NCBI RefSeq assembly: GCF_964204645.1
Contig: NC_134028.1
Location: 15,303,263 to 15,367,262 of the forward strand
DNA: 64,000 nucleotides
Origin: Tubulanus polymorphus
Lineage: Eukaryota; Nemertea; Palaeonemertea; Tubulaniformes; Tubulanidae
Reading direction: 5' to 3'
Shown here: positions 1 to 11,359 of the stretch, piece after piece
How positions within the stretch are numbered: position 1 is the first letter of the stretch
Layout of the letters: each line of letters begins with the position of its first letter
The notes under the pieces: model-generated
Seen by the model: only the letters and a program-made list of their open reading frames with translations
Database searches by the model: none
What the model was told of the DNA's origin: nothing
Translations under genes and position numbers: made by a program

Positions 1-3000
1 TACTGCAATTGTATACTGTTGCGCTCTTTATACACTAATTTAAGTCTCGAAATACCACCTTGGTTTGTGATTTTCAGTGTATTCAAACCTTTTCTATTCG
101 CTTCATTGGCAGTCAGGTTTAAATTTTATGTCTAATGCATTTTTCGATGCCATTTCTACTACTGGCTGCGAGTGGAGCGAGTCTCTCTTTGACTCCACAG
201 GAAGATGCCGGTAACGTGTTGTAAGTAAATGAAATTACCCTTATTTTTGTGAAACTATTTGACTTAAAATCTAGTGTATTTTTATATGCTGATTGAAATA
301 TTAATTTGTACTTAGTATCTGTGTTTTTAAATTGCAGAAAACGTATGATTTGATCGTTCAACTAGAATAAAAGAACATACGAATATATGTACGATTGATT
401 ATCTTAAACGAGTCTTGCTCTTATCTTTGAGGTGCCGATATATCGTTTAACATGACGCATAACGCATTGGATGACGATGATGGTACTATATCGGACCCCA
501 GAGCGGCTCGCTCCGAAGCAGTAAAGAAACAAAAAAGAAGTAGAGCTGGATTCAAGTCCGCGCTGACCGCAAAGAGAAATGGCCTGCGAATAGAATCTTC
601 TATTGACCAATCTCATAATCTTCTTGCTAAATACTTCATACGACTCTTCCTCCTCATCGAAATAAGTTTCCGCCTCGTCGCATTGTATTCAACCGTGACA
701 TCACTAATAGCGTTACGATTGCGTAACTGAAATCAAACAATGGAGCTGAGCTAAGGAAATTCTCAGTACTTTAATCAGCTGTAAGAACGTTTTAGAAGAG
801 GTTGGTTATATGGCGAAGATAGTGATACACCGGTCACAATCCTCTCCTTAGTCGTTGATTCATATAAGCGATGATCGGTCCCTGGCGAGAGAATGTGTCC
901 GTGCACAAACCCAAGTAAAAACTAGAATGCCGAAAATATGAATGAATATAATAATAGTAAAACGAATTTTATTTACCTTGATAAGTAATCTAAGCTTGCT
1001 TACCAGTTAAAACACAATCCAGATCCTAGCTCTTAAAATGATTTCTAGCCTACACTCCTGTTGGTAACCGTCTTCCCAAACAAAACTCTCTAAACGAGGT
1101 CTTGAATATAACCTCCGAATCGTCATGACTGTCATGACTGTTTTGGTCATGTAGAATTTAGCCCTAATGATTCGCTGATCTAAAATTATTTTCAAAACTG
1201 ATTTGCTAAAACTAACTTTTTCCTTCCAACCATCCTGTCATGACGCGGAATGATTTACTCACTCCTTGCTTATCATCGTTGAGAGAACAGCTATTCTTTG
1301 CGAACCAACAGACGTATACAACAAGAGAAACTTTGGAGAGCTAGTATCAACATTTAACACGAATTAATCATCCTAAAACTTAGCGATTATTAACATTTTG
1401 TTCCTAAATACCATCCAGATTACTCAAATTAGATATATTTTCAAAACTTTGTTTTCATCACAAAGTACGGTACGGTACAGCAAGATCCCTTCACGAGCCA
1501 CATTATTAATACACTTCATTGTTCCGACCCAACCAAACACGGTTCCGTCTATTCAGAAAAGGAAACTTTAGTATACATATAACGACCTGAGATGTTACTT
1601 ATTGAAATAAATTGCCCATGGGCAAAGTGTGGTTTACCTTGAAAGCTAGAGGTTGTTTGGGGTAAGGGCATTGCTTGAAAAATCTTTTTAATTCGTGACT
1701 TCAAAGTTCTACAAGTTTAATTATTGTATTTTATCTTTCTTAAAGGATTATTTTGTAGTCAAATAAGACCAAAGATATACATTTGTTTACGGTCCAAATC
1801 CAAAATTTCGCAGGGTACAGGTAGGCGCGGCATGGAAACTATTTTATATTTTCAAAGAAACATTTTTCATAATGTGAAAAAATGTTCAAATATAATAGAT
1901 ATGATGTCACATATCAGAGTGTGGCTGAATGTATGGCTGCGGAAGCTAAAATACCGGTGCAGTAAGAAATCGGCGTGTTAGATCGTTTTAAATCCTGGAA
2001 TTTACCACTACAATATTCAGACCTCGACCTATACCTATAGTTTGCTGCTTAGTATTTTCAGGTCACAAGAAATTACAATTTATTACAAATTCTATCAAAC
2101 AGAAAACACAGCGCTCATCTTCTGCTGATGTAATGTCAAACGCGCCAGCAAGCAGCGTTACAGTATCACTATAGTAGTGTATACTGTACGCGCGTGTGTT
2201 TGTGTGCGCAACAGTCTAATCTAATGATTTCATCGCGCGCACGTGGAGGCCTTGTGTAAGTGAATGTTCGCTTACACGTACTTCAATGTCAATCATATCA
2301 ATCACCGGGTATTAAAATGAAACAATACCTATGGCGGATAATAATTACATTCTCACCAGTAATGAGCATTTGAAATTCGCACGTATACGGCACCTAGTCC
2401 AATGGAACGTTCGTCATTCTATGGCTTTCCCATAATTATTTTAGTAGCGCCGGAATTCCCCGTATATCCCAAAAACAGCCAATCATATTCGCTCGTAGAG
2501 ACAACGCCCCCAATCGAGGTCATTGCAATTTTATACGCGAGAGCTAAGAATTTTCCCGCCAAAAACAGTTTCGCCATGTCTTCAGTCGCATCGATTATAC
2601 GTCTTTTAAGCCGAGAAGCAATGAAATAAATGCTCACATAAAAAAACGTACCGCGATTTTACATGAATTGGCTCAATGCCAACTTCATATAGCTGACAAA
2701 GGTAAACCAAAAAGGAGCACGAATTAGCCATAATAGTTAGCGAATAGTCATCTATTTATCCTTCACTCCGTGCGTATAGTTTGATAATTCGTTTCATGTA
2801 AGTAAACAGCTATTTGAAGGATTCGAAACCGAAATCTGTATTGTGAATTTTTTAGTTGTACTTTGTTTGATTCTAGGTGTTTATCACGAATAGGACATGA
2901 TTCATTTTGGGAGTTTGTCTGCGAGTTTGTATACTGTCAAATGAAGTTTCTTCGTCAATTTGTCGTATGTAAGTATCCATCTATAGGTTATATATTAGAG

Positions 3001-3107
3001 GTTCGATACAGAAATTTGGTGAATTACTCAGATTTATTTCAATTTATTCCAGGTTGTTATCAGAAAAATATGTATTTCATAGGGTGGTCTTTGATTGAAA
3101 ACTAAAA
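1..3107. other. Non-genic host-type DNA
   Basis: I see no gene I can support here. Short open frames occur on both strands but lack recognisable motifs or splice context. One frame at 452–730 (+) begins with an acidic stretch and then a basic RAGFKSAL-type segment that vaguely recalls the start of BEL/Pao retroelement polyproteins. It is too short to call. Base composition is clearly less AT-rich than in the Polintons further right. Confidence 0.5.
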
Positions 3108-3552
3108 ATGGATGATAGTTCTAAATTTGATGTTGATTCACATGACCAATCTAGTAAGTATGGCTCGCTCATCTTTTAAAAAAAGAGACCTATTGCATTA
3201 ACCCTTCAATTCAAGTTGCTATACAACCTTTTATACAGATATTTACCTTATCAATATAAACATGTATTTGCCATTAGCCATAAAATTCAGTAAAACTTTT
3301 TCCGTCCAGATTTTGAAACATCATTTGACTCAATTTTTCCTCCTAGAAAATTGCTTTAGCTCATTCCAATGTTCGCAGTAAAAGTGAACCCATCCATCAA
3401 TTTTGTCTTGTTTCGTATTTTCAGCGAAAACCATCTCGAAAAAGTCTGACGTCGAGGCAGGTGGTGGCCAGAAAAAGAAATATTCTTGGGAAAAATTTAA
3501 AGAAGCATGGCAAAGACACTTATTGTTCACTTTTTTCCTATCCTTATTTTGA
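3108..3552 (+). CDS. Candidate two-exon small protein
   Basis: Exon 1 (3108–3153) begins with ATG and ends at a strong donor, GTAAGT (3154). Exon 2 (3425–3552) follows a TTTTCAG acceptor and ends at TGA. The splice keeps one frame and gives about 57 residues: an acidic, serine-rich start, a glycine/lysine-rich middle, a W-E-K-F-K-E-A-W segment and a short hydrophobic end (LLFTFFLSLF). I do not recognise the family. It could be a tail-anchored microprotein, or the first two exons of a larger membrane protein whose later donor I missed. The evidence is only splice signals and an open frame. Confidence 0.3.
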
Positions 3553-3655
3553 AATTGAAGTTTCGTAATAAACTATTGATTTATTTTTGTTGATCAACGG
3601 AGCTAGTTTTGTTGTTTTCTTTCTTAATTTACATTTGATTTGGATGGTCATCTTG

Positions 3656-5113
3656 TATGGGCGGCCATTCCCGCCAAAAATCAGAGTTTCGTCCATTTTT
3701 CTGTACTTCGACAAAATGTCATAGTACACCGCCAAAATGTGTTAGCGTAACGTCAAATTGTGTAATGCGGCTAAATAACACAGGAGGGCGACACTGTACG
3801 GACAGTATTTTGCGGTATTTTTCTCGCATTGCGATCATCTCAAGGTCGTTTTATTGAAATAATTTTGCGAGTATCAAATCGACAAATCGTATCATATTCC
3901 TTAAACCCAATAAAATGATTTTATTGTTACTTTAATTTGTTAATACTATAATATATAGTAATAATGTACGGTAAAATAGCGGAAGTAAATACTTTGCCGT
4001 AAACCTATTGAAGCCCTGAGACGACATCTTGAGTTCATGAGTTCCGAGTTCATAACTTCCTGAGTTCTCAAGTTCATGAGTTCGTCTAATGAAAAAAGCC
4101 TGCGATACCGAAACGTCGAATGTAAACACGATGCTCTATCAAAGACCCGCGTCTCAGGCTCAGACGACACTGAATAACCAGCGATTAATGGTATGTTGAA
4201 GGGCGCCTCCGTTCCTCCTCTGGTAGGTAGCTCGGATTTTCTGTGCGCGGGCTAGAGAGAAGGGTGACTCCGATTAACCGGTGACTCTCGATGAATCTGC
4301 TCAGGTTTTAATGATGAAAAAGATAACAAACGCTCGTTATGAGAAATTTTTAAACATCTATTTATTTTCTATAAACCATTAAGAAAGCTGATGTCTGATG
4401 ATAGACTGGTTGCCGGTCGACTTCATATGACTGCCAGTGCAGAATTGGGCACAGTCAACCAGTCTTGGTTGATGCTGGACATCATTTTTTTAGTTAATTC
4501 ATGACGTAATCGGATTTAGCATCCTGATAATAGGATTCTTTATGTCGCAAAATTTCATAGTGTTGTACATGCCCAAATAAACTCGAAATATCTTCACCAA
4601 GAATCTTAGTGTCTGATGTACCACAGTTGTACCACAGTTGGTTACACTAGGATCGTAGAGCGACGGAGATCACTGGTGGAGACAACCACTGCCAGTGCTG
4701 GGTGAAGAAATATCATAAACTCTGGAAGTTATGAACTTGGGAACTCATGAACCCAAGGTGTCGTCTCAGGGCTTCCATATAGGGCCTCCATACCTGAGAC
4801 GACATCTTGAGTTTATGAGTTCCGAGTTAACTAATAAAGTAATAATAAATTCATTTTATTGGGTTTAGGGAATATGATACGATTTGTCGATTTGATACTC
4901 GCAAAATTATTTCAATGAGACGACCTTGAGATGATCGCAAAGCGAGAAAAATACCGCAAAATACTGTCCGTACAGTGTCGCCCCCCTGTGTTATTTAGCC
5001 GCATTACACAATTTGACGTTACGCTTACACATTTTGGCGGTGTACTATGACATTTTGTCAAAGTACAGACAAATAGACGAAACGCTGGTTTTTAGCGGGA
5101 ATGGCCGCCCATA
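3656..5113. mobile_element. Foldback-type non-autonomous DNA transposon
   Basis: The two ends are long inverted copies of each other: about 290 bp at 3656–3950 and its reverse complement at about 4840–5113, starting TATGGGCGGCC and ending GGCCGCCCATA. The hexamer ATCTTG flanks both sides (3650–3655 and 5114–5119) and looks like a target-site duplication. There is no transposase inside, so it would depend on an enzyme supplied elsewhere. The arms differ by scattered substitutions, so insertion is not recent. A second inverted-repeat element sits inside it. I cannot assign the superfamily from the ends alone. Confidence 0.75.
4011..4780. mobile_element. Nested inverted-repeat element inside the foldback
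   Basis: A sequence beginning GAAGCCCTGAGACGACA near 4011 recurs inverted at about 4728–4780, with roughly 50 bp of recognisable arm. Part of the arm is repeated again in direct orientation at about 4794–4830. No coding capacity is visible. The arrangement fits a small MITE nested in, or forming the core of, the element at 3656–5113. The exact borders are uncertain. Confidence 0.5.
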
Positions 5114-5119
5114 ATCTTG

Positions 5120-6301
5120 CGTATGAGTCAGTTTGTCATCGAAGCAATACAGTCTAACTTGTTGACGTCTCAGATGCAGCGGGGCAGGGCGGTCATTATA
5201 TTGTGGACTTATCCAAATTACACTTACACAGCCCAACGTGTTTCAGTGTGTAAACTCTGTCGTACTGGGCATTATAACACAGTGAGGAATTGAGTTTTAG
5301 CCACCTGAGCCCTGATTCGAGCAAAAAGACCTTAACTGACTTCACAGAATTTGATTATGAGTCAAGGATTTTCTAAATTTCTGAATGCTTTCTCTGGTTT
5401 TAAGATCAATTAAAATTCAATCTTCAATACATAAAAATTAGTCAAATAAATTTTTATTTTATTGAAAGAAATTCTACTGAAGACAGATTTTGAAATGAAG
5501 GATATATCCAGGCAAATAATTACAGCAAAATCAACTGATGATCATCAAGGTGAAGTTTTCATTCATCTTCGGCTAATTTGTCTACCCCTGATGATTGAAG
5601 CATTTTGGTTAGTCGCGCCAATTAGTCAGCCACAGTCGATTTTCATGCCATCTGACCTCTTTCCATCTGTAATTAAGCAATCAAATGTAAGAATTACTTA
5701 GTTAAGGAGCGAAATAAAATATAGATATCTTAGGAGACTAATTTAAATCATGAGTTTGTTGTGAAAATCTATTACTACAGTCTCGTAGAGCATAGACACC
5801 AAGCCACGTGGCATTGGTATTTTAAGGGCTATTCAGTTTACTCCAAAACAAGTCTATGATTAACATTAAAAAAAGCTTCATATCAAGGGTATGTCACAGG
5901 ACTCGTGACGCCCATGAATTATCATCCCATGATAACAATGAATCCAATTCTGCATGTACGTTAGCACGACTGATTACTAATCCAAATATTGCATTACAAA
6001 AAAAACAATTACGCAAAACGTCAAGTACTTACAGCATCTGGGACAGTTGCGCTTCAGTTAGAGTTAAGTTACGTCTTTGGCTATCAATGTCGAAAAAGCC
6101 TAATTTGAAACAAGCATTTGCGCACTGTGGTTTAATATTCCTGCAAGAATCCGCAAAGGAATGGAAGACCGTAGTGACCAGTTCATTCCACGAATAATAG
6201 CTGGAAAAAAAGTAATCAAAATAAATTGTCGTGCACATTCAGTGTAAACCAGGCCATAAGTAATGTCTATTTCAACCTGACTTGAGAGCATTCTGGGTAG
6301 C
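5120..6301. other. Non-genic stretch
   Basis: Nothing supportable. Open frames at 5462–5701 and 5856–6197 (+) have no recognisable domain and no convincing splice or promoter context. Confidence 0.45.
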
Positions 6302-6720
6302 CTAGCTCGCAAATCTTTGGTAGTACATACCTGATAAAGGTCTCAATAGGACCAGAAAGGACAGGCAGTCGACCTAAATCATCATTTTTAATTTATTTGA
6401 AACTGTATTGAAGGATATCCAAAAAGTCTTCATTGAAAGGGGTTAAATGAAGAGAAGTGATTCCATGATTTGAAAGTTTAACAATATGTTTCCATGCCTA
6501 CGTACCAAACTTCAGTTGGTAGGCATGGAGACATATTGTTAAACTTTCAAATCATGGAGTCTCTTTTCTCTCAGGAACCCCTCTCAATGCAGAATTTTTG
6601 GATGTCCTTCAATACAGTTTAAAGTGGATTAAAAAACAATTTTTTTAGGTCCACTGCCAATGCATTCTGTTCCTAATAAGACTTCTATCAGGTATGTACT
6701 ACCAAAACTGACTGAGCTAG
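6302..6720. repeat. Long foldback (MITE-like palindrome)
   Basis: CTAGCTC at 6302 pairs with GAGCTAG ending at 6720. Between them the arms stay complementary in several long blocks: the segment around GTAGTACATACCTGATA, the segment around TGTATTGAAGGATATCC, and the central GTTTAACAATATG / CATATTGTTAAAC block. The tip is a ~17-nt loop near 6523–6540. Mismatches are scattered. A transcript would form a hairpin of about 200 bp. A MITE is the likeliest origin. Confidence 0.7.
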
Positions 6721-7262
6721 CTGCTATTAAGGCATTCCACTGACTGGCTTTACCCACTATATTTAGGGCCTAAATCTATTCTAGGCGCTTCCCCCAAAAA
6801 GCTAGGCATTAAGTAAGTAGCCAACAATGATCATTGCTTCACCGAGTACTCATTTGCTACCATACTCATATTATTAAAGAAATCATTTAGGCCTAATACA
6901 TTCCCTGGTTAACGGATTCTCACCTTAAAATACATAAACTCCGCTGTCGTTGTCATCGATCCGAGTCGTCAACTGAACGCGGAAGTAAAATTCCGTGTGA
7001 AAATTCCTACAATTTCTGTCCATATCACGTTGATTTGAGCCCGAAATCTTCAGGAAATGTAGCCAACGTAAATTGATTTACGAATAGAATTAATCAATTG
7101 ACTCATTTTAGAAATCATGGTTTCGTGAAATTCATTAGGCCTAAAGTCCTAAAACTCAACTCCAGAACAGGTAAAAGTAGATCTGCGGGTTGGTTCCAAC
7201 ATTTTCACTGAGAAAAGTATTAATACGCGCAGATCGATAGAAAGAGGCACGTGAAGTAATTT
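6721..7262. other. Non-genic stretch
   Basis: No gene, RNA or clear repeat was recognised between the foldback and the minisatellite. Confidence 0.45.
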
Positions 7263-7606
7263 TCTGAAGTCGACAGTCGGCAATCAGCAATCAGAAACCT
7301 GATATATCACCGACTATCGACTACCGGTATCAGGTTTCTGATTGCCGATTGCCGATTGCCGACCCGACCCGAGAAATGGTCGACTATCAGGTCTCTGATT
7401 GCCGATCTCCGATTGCCGACCCGAAAAATGGTCGACTAGGCCTATATCAGGTTTCTGATTGCTGATTGCCGATTGCCGACCCGAGGAATGGTCGACTATC
7501 AGGTTTCTGATTGCCGATTGCCGATTGCCGACCCGAGAAATGGTCGACAATCAGGTTTCTGATTGCCGATTGCCGACCCGAGAAATGGTCGACAATCAGG
7601 TTTCTG
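7263..7606. repeat. Minisatellite
   Basis: About six imperfect copies of a ~45–60-bp unit lie head to tail. Each is built around TTTCTGATTGCCGATTGCC followed by GACCCGAGAAATGGTCGAC. Sub-repeats of GATTGCC vary in number between units, which explains the uneven period. Long open frames across it on both strands are products of the repeat and not genes. Confidence 0.85.
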
Positions 7607-7806
7607 GCGGCAATTTGAAACCGAACCACTCCCCTCGTTTATGAAAACCCTGCACGATGGACCTATTCTGGAGTTGAACCAAAACTCGCGATAAATTTAA
7701 GCCGAAAATGATTTCAACCATCCACCATGTTGTTTCATTAATAAAACAATTGTTGCGCGCCGGTACTGTACTGATGTGTGTCCTGCCTGATTGCATGGTT
7801 TCACTT

Positions 7807-7862
7807 GGATTTGAACCCTCAACCTCTCAGTTGTGAGTCAAACACCTTATCCACCCCTGCCA
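7807..7862 (-). repeat. tRNA-like (SINE head) segment
   Basis: Read on the minus strand, the segment contains GGTTCAAATCC, which matches a pol III B box. Upstream lies an anticodon-arm-like GACTCACAACTGAG and a D-arm-like TGGATAAGGTG. The 3' side does not pair with the 5' side to make an acceptor stem, so it is not a functional tRNA. A tRNA-derived SINE head or a decayed tRNA pseudogene fits best. Confidence 0.4.
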
Positions 7863-7954
7863 CAGCACAGGACGCGTCGCTTACCGTCAGTGGGAGTACA
7901 CGACACGGCGAGTGGCGATTGCTACTATCATCCGGTGTTATCTTACAGTAAGTA

Positions 7955-8163
7955 ATAAGATAAAATCCCACTATTTACAGATTAAAAGAAATTAAAAATC
8001 AGAATTTATTTATTAAATCTAAAATATATAAAAGACACGACGTTTCGATCTCACCCTAGAGATCATCGTCAGGTCACGTCGTGTCTTTTATATATTTTAG
8101 ATTTAATAAATAATTCTGATTTTTAATTTCTTTTAATCTGTAAATAGTGGGATTTTATCTTAT
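7955..8163. repeat. Inverted pair of ribozyme-bearing repeat units
   Basis: The arm at 7955–8042 is almost exactly the reverse complement of 8077–8163. The arms share TAAAATCCCACTATTTACAG and the AAAAGACACGACG end. The space between them contains a hammerhead-type core on the minus strand. The right arm and following bases (8077–8199) recur in direct orientation at 8328–8451, so three copies of the same repeat end lie here. Confidence 0.8.
8039..8072 (-). ncRNA. Hammerhead ribozyme-like core, minus strand
   Basis: On the minus strand the order is CTGACGA, one T, a six-base helix II (GATCTC/GAGATC) with loop TAGGGT, then GAAACGTC. This matches the CUGANGA…GAAA core and a GUC cleavage triplet. 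Helix I is weak in this copy because the flanking bases pair for only about two positions, so self-cleavage may be impaired. Confidence 0.5.
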
Positions 8164-8297
8164 TATCCGTTCACCACGTTCGAGTATGGTCATCGTTCTA
8201 TTTTGTTACCCACGGATTTTAATTTGGCTTTGAAATTCTTATTCATAACCTTTCCTCATTTGATCTTTGCTTTTCGAAAATACGAATCTGCTCACAC

Positions 8298-8331
8298 CTG
8301 ACGATGATCTCTAGGGTGAGATCGAAACGTC
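8298..8331 (+). ncRNA. Hammerhead ribozyme motif
   Basis: CTGACGA (8298–8304) is followed by T, helix II GATCTC (8306–8311) with GAGATC (8318–8323), loop TAGGGT, and GAAACGTC (8324–8331). ACAC just before the core pairs with GTGT just after it (8332–8335), giving helix I. The ending GAAACGTC leaves almost no helix III, because ACGT is self-complementary. Hammerheads of this kind are described in Penelope-like elements and retrozymes, where the active form is a dimer. The sequence fit is direct; activity is inferred. Confidence 0.65.
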
Positions 8332-8451
8332 GTGTCTTTTATATATTTTAGATTTAATAAATAAATTCTTATTTTTAATTTCTTTTAATCTGTAAATAGT
8401 GGGATTTTATCTTATTATCCGTTCACCACGTTTGAGTGTGGTCATCGTTCT
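8328..8451 (+). repeat. Direct copy of ribozyme-repeat 3' part
   Basis: This repeats 8077–8199 with few changes, from CGTCGTGTCTTTTATAT through ATCCGTTCACCACG to GTCATCGTTCT. Together with the inverted arm at 7955–8042 it makes three copies of one dispersed repeat. Retrozyme or Penelope-like terminal repeats are the likeliest source. No reverse transcriptase is nearby. Confidence 0.7.
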
Positions 8452-8622
8452 CTTACAATAAGTAATTTTAAGTTTAAAATAGGATGAAGAGTGCATTAAT
8501 AGAATCTACGTGGAGAGAAAGTCTGTTATATTTCTATCAGAATTCAAAATTCCGTTTAGTAGCTGTTAGTTGTCAAATCCGAGAGAAGATGAATTTTATG
8601 TGATGAAAAAAAGTGGAAAATA

Positions 8623-8668
8623 TGTAATAATAATAACAACAATAATAATAATAATAATAATAACAATC
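8623..8668. repeat. (ATA/ATT)n microsatellite
   Basis: An interrupted AAT/ATA trinucleotide tract with a few CAA variants. Confidence 0.85.
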
Positions 8669-11316
8669 AACAGAATTACAAGAGGGTTTCGACGAAAGTC
8701 AGAAAACCCTAATTACGTCACGCTAAAATCCGGCAGCGAAATAACTAAAATAATGTAACTTATGGATCGGGTTATTTCAGAATGTATTTATTTCATGAAA
8801 TTTCGAACAAGATTGGGTCGATGAATAGTTTAACAATGAACCGCGTTGGTCGAACGAGTTGAAAATAGCTGAAATTCCCTTAGCAACCGGAGCGAATTTA
8901 ACAAAGAAGCGCTCAGTTCACTGACTCGACTGACTGGTTCAGCAAGCATCGCGCAGGTTAAAATCCCGGAGAATTACTACGCTCCTCGCGCGGGAGCAGC
9001 TGTCAATATTTCCCAGCCGCAACACTGAGATATGCTTGCCGGTATTCTATCAAATTTAATGTTGTCTGTCCTTTAGACTGCGATGAGAGTCGCGTTAGAG
9101 TAGAACGATTTGCTTAAAATTTCACGGCAGCGCTCGGCACTTTACGCGTCACCCGAGCAGCAACATCGCGGTCGGCAAAAATTGGTCACCGCCCCTTTCG
9201 CCAAAGGATCTCTGTACTGTTAGCCACGAACGATGCACTCCGAGGCGCTCTGTATAATTTGAGCGATATGAACGCCAAATGTGAACCGAACCGCCCCGAA
9301 ATCCGAAAGAAAATAAGTTTGGCCAGACGTCCCCGGAAACTTAAAAGATGCAAATTGTCATTCTTACAGGAAAACGGTCGTTGGCTTATATCCGTTTGGT
9401 TTGCTTTATCTGAGAAAATTAAAATAAATTGAAAAAAAAACAATTTTTCTTGCTTGTGGAAAAAATAATTTCGTCAATTCCCTTTACTCTGTCATCGAAC
9501 TGGCCTCCTGCCTGGGATTGGTTCCATGACTTTTTTTATTTCTTTACTGGTCTGGACGTTTGTCTTTTTGGGTGATTCTTAAAAGGAGAAACAGATCGAA
9601 TAGCTTCTCAATTTATTGTTCTATACGACTACGTTAAATTTCAACGGTATATATAATTTTCTAGCGAATTTTCGAAGCTTCCCTACCGAAAGTCATTTCT
9701 ATAATTTTCACACCCCAGGGTTAATTTAAGGTTCGACTAGAAAATCGACGGCTTCGATATCATCTAATAATTTTTTACCTTCCGTTTTAGAGTTTCATTA
9801 AAAAAATGAAAGTCGTAGACTTTTGTGTAGGCCTAGTTCAATTCTTTTTAGTGACTTTCTCTGTTATCACGTGATACGATGTTCGCTTGATGTCAACAGT
9901 CTATACTGACACTTTATTTAGTCCCACAGTCAGACTATGGCTCTAGTGAAATGAAATTTCGGATCGAAACGTCGCGGAGAGCATGTGTATATGATATAAT
10001 ATTTATTCGCCGTGTAGTATAAATAACAGGTAACATACTGATCCGCAGCTGAATTGTACTTTCAAAAAGATCAAACGATTTATATACGTAGGTTTCTTGG
10101 CATGTCCTGGGAGAACACACGCATTGTTCCTTATGTACGATAATACATTATCCGCCTTAATGGTTGTTTATCTGAAACATTTATACTTGTATCAGACGAG
10201 CATTCTAAATCACTTTAAAGGTAATCACGGCGCTGTAGTCATGAGAAGAATTCGTGGAAATGAGCAATTATGAAATAAACTTATGAAACACTCGCTGACC
10301 CTTAGTCTGATAAATCGATAATAAGGAGTAATATTAAAGAGTAATATTAAAAAGTAATATTAAAGAGTTTTATTATTTTAATTAATAAGAGTTTGTGTGT
10401 TTAAATTTGAATGTACTAATAATGATAAAGAATGTAAATAAGAAAGTTGATATTTCGGCTTACATTGTATATTACTATTTAGACAAAATTAAATATCGTT
10501 CATTATGGGAATTGTGTTCATTGGATAAGTTAAAATAAATGAGTTCGAGGGTTGGAAAAATAGTATGTAATCTCTTCGGTGCGGTTGAGAAGGAGAGCAG
10601 ACCGGCAGGTATCATGACGTCGAGGGTCGGGTTAAAGTTAGCAGCGAATGAAAAGTCTAGGAATCAGGACCCCAGCTCTGCGTCGTGGTGCTTCGTTGGT
10701 TGCTCGTTCCCTTTTACGGCTGGCCGCAAGCAGGGTTCTGGATTTTTCTTGGGTGTGGACGCAGCCGTATAAAAGGGGCCGCACCTCGAGAGAGAGCGGA
10801 CTATTTTAGAGAGCATTTTCAGGGGAAGCATTAGAAGACTATAGAACAGATAACTTTCGGCTATCCGGTTGAATTGCATCTTCTTGTGTGCGGGATTTGT
10901 AACAAAATTCTAAATTAAAAGGTAGGGAATTTTTTAAATTGTTGAGACTAAAGTTCAGTTAAAATTGTAGAATAAAAGTTGAGTATTATCATATTTAAAT
11001 CCGGAGTTCCTTTTATTCCTTGGTTTTCGGGTTTCTGTGTTCGTGGTCGACTTTCTCGCCAGGGACCGGAGTTTGTAATAGAGGAAAAAGACAATAGAGA
11101 AAGGGACCGCGGAACAATACATAGGCCTACACATACGCAGCTGGATGTTAAGAAACTGAAAGCAGAGAGGCCGTGTCCCGTAGTTTAGGGATCCATCCAA
11201 GTACCGAGATTTGTCAAACGATAATGTTTAATGAGACGAGAAGATACACAATATCCGTGTATGATGACAACGAGAGAAATTCCACAATAATGAAGCCAAA
11301 ATTGAAAAATCCAGTA
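8669..11316. other. Non-genic stretch with one TATA-like promoter
   Basis: No coding region is supported. A TATAAAAGGGG element near 10768, followed by a GA-rich leader, resembles a core promoter or the U3/R part of an LTR. Downstream AATAAAA at about 10970 could be a poly(A) signal. I could not define LTR borders, a primer-binding site or a second copy, so this is only a suggestion. Confidence 0.3.
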
Positions 11317-11359
11317 AGCCTGATGATGGCTAAATAGTTGTTTTAGCCGAAACGTCGCT
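11317..11359 (+). ncRNA. Hammerhead ribozyme motif
   Basis: CTGATGA (11320–11326), T, then a perfect seven-base helix II (GGCTAAA / TTTAGCC), then GAAACGTC (11349–11356). AGC before the core (11317–11319) can pair with GCT after it (11357–11359) as the base of helix I. All core bases of a type I hammerhead are present. The GAAACGTC ending again implies a minimal helix III and dimeric action. No coding element is attached, so this is probably a solo repeat of the retrozyme or Penelope-terminal kind. Confidence 0.65.

Noticed and set aside
4088-4118. Hammerhead ribozyme ending in GAAACGTC
   Set aside because: The required CTGATGA is CTAATGA here and no helix II forms.
7314-7644. Open frames across the minisatellite
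   Set aside because: They result from the repeat period and carry no gene features.
7807-7862. Functional tRNA gene
   Set aside because: B-box and anticodon-like parts are present, but the acceptor stem does not pair.
9940-9975. Hammerhead ribozyme ending in GAAACGTCG
   Set aside because: The upstream core reads CTAGTGA and no stable helix II is visible; at most a relic.
10768-11180. LTR retrotransposon with TATA promoter
   Set aside because: No matching second LTR, primer-binding site or pol fragment could be found.
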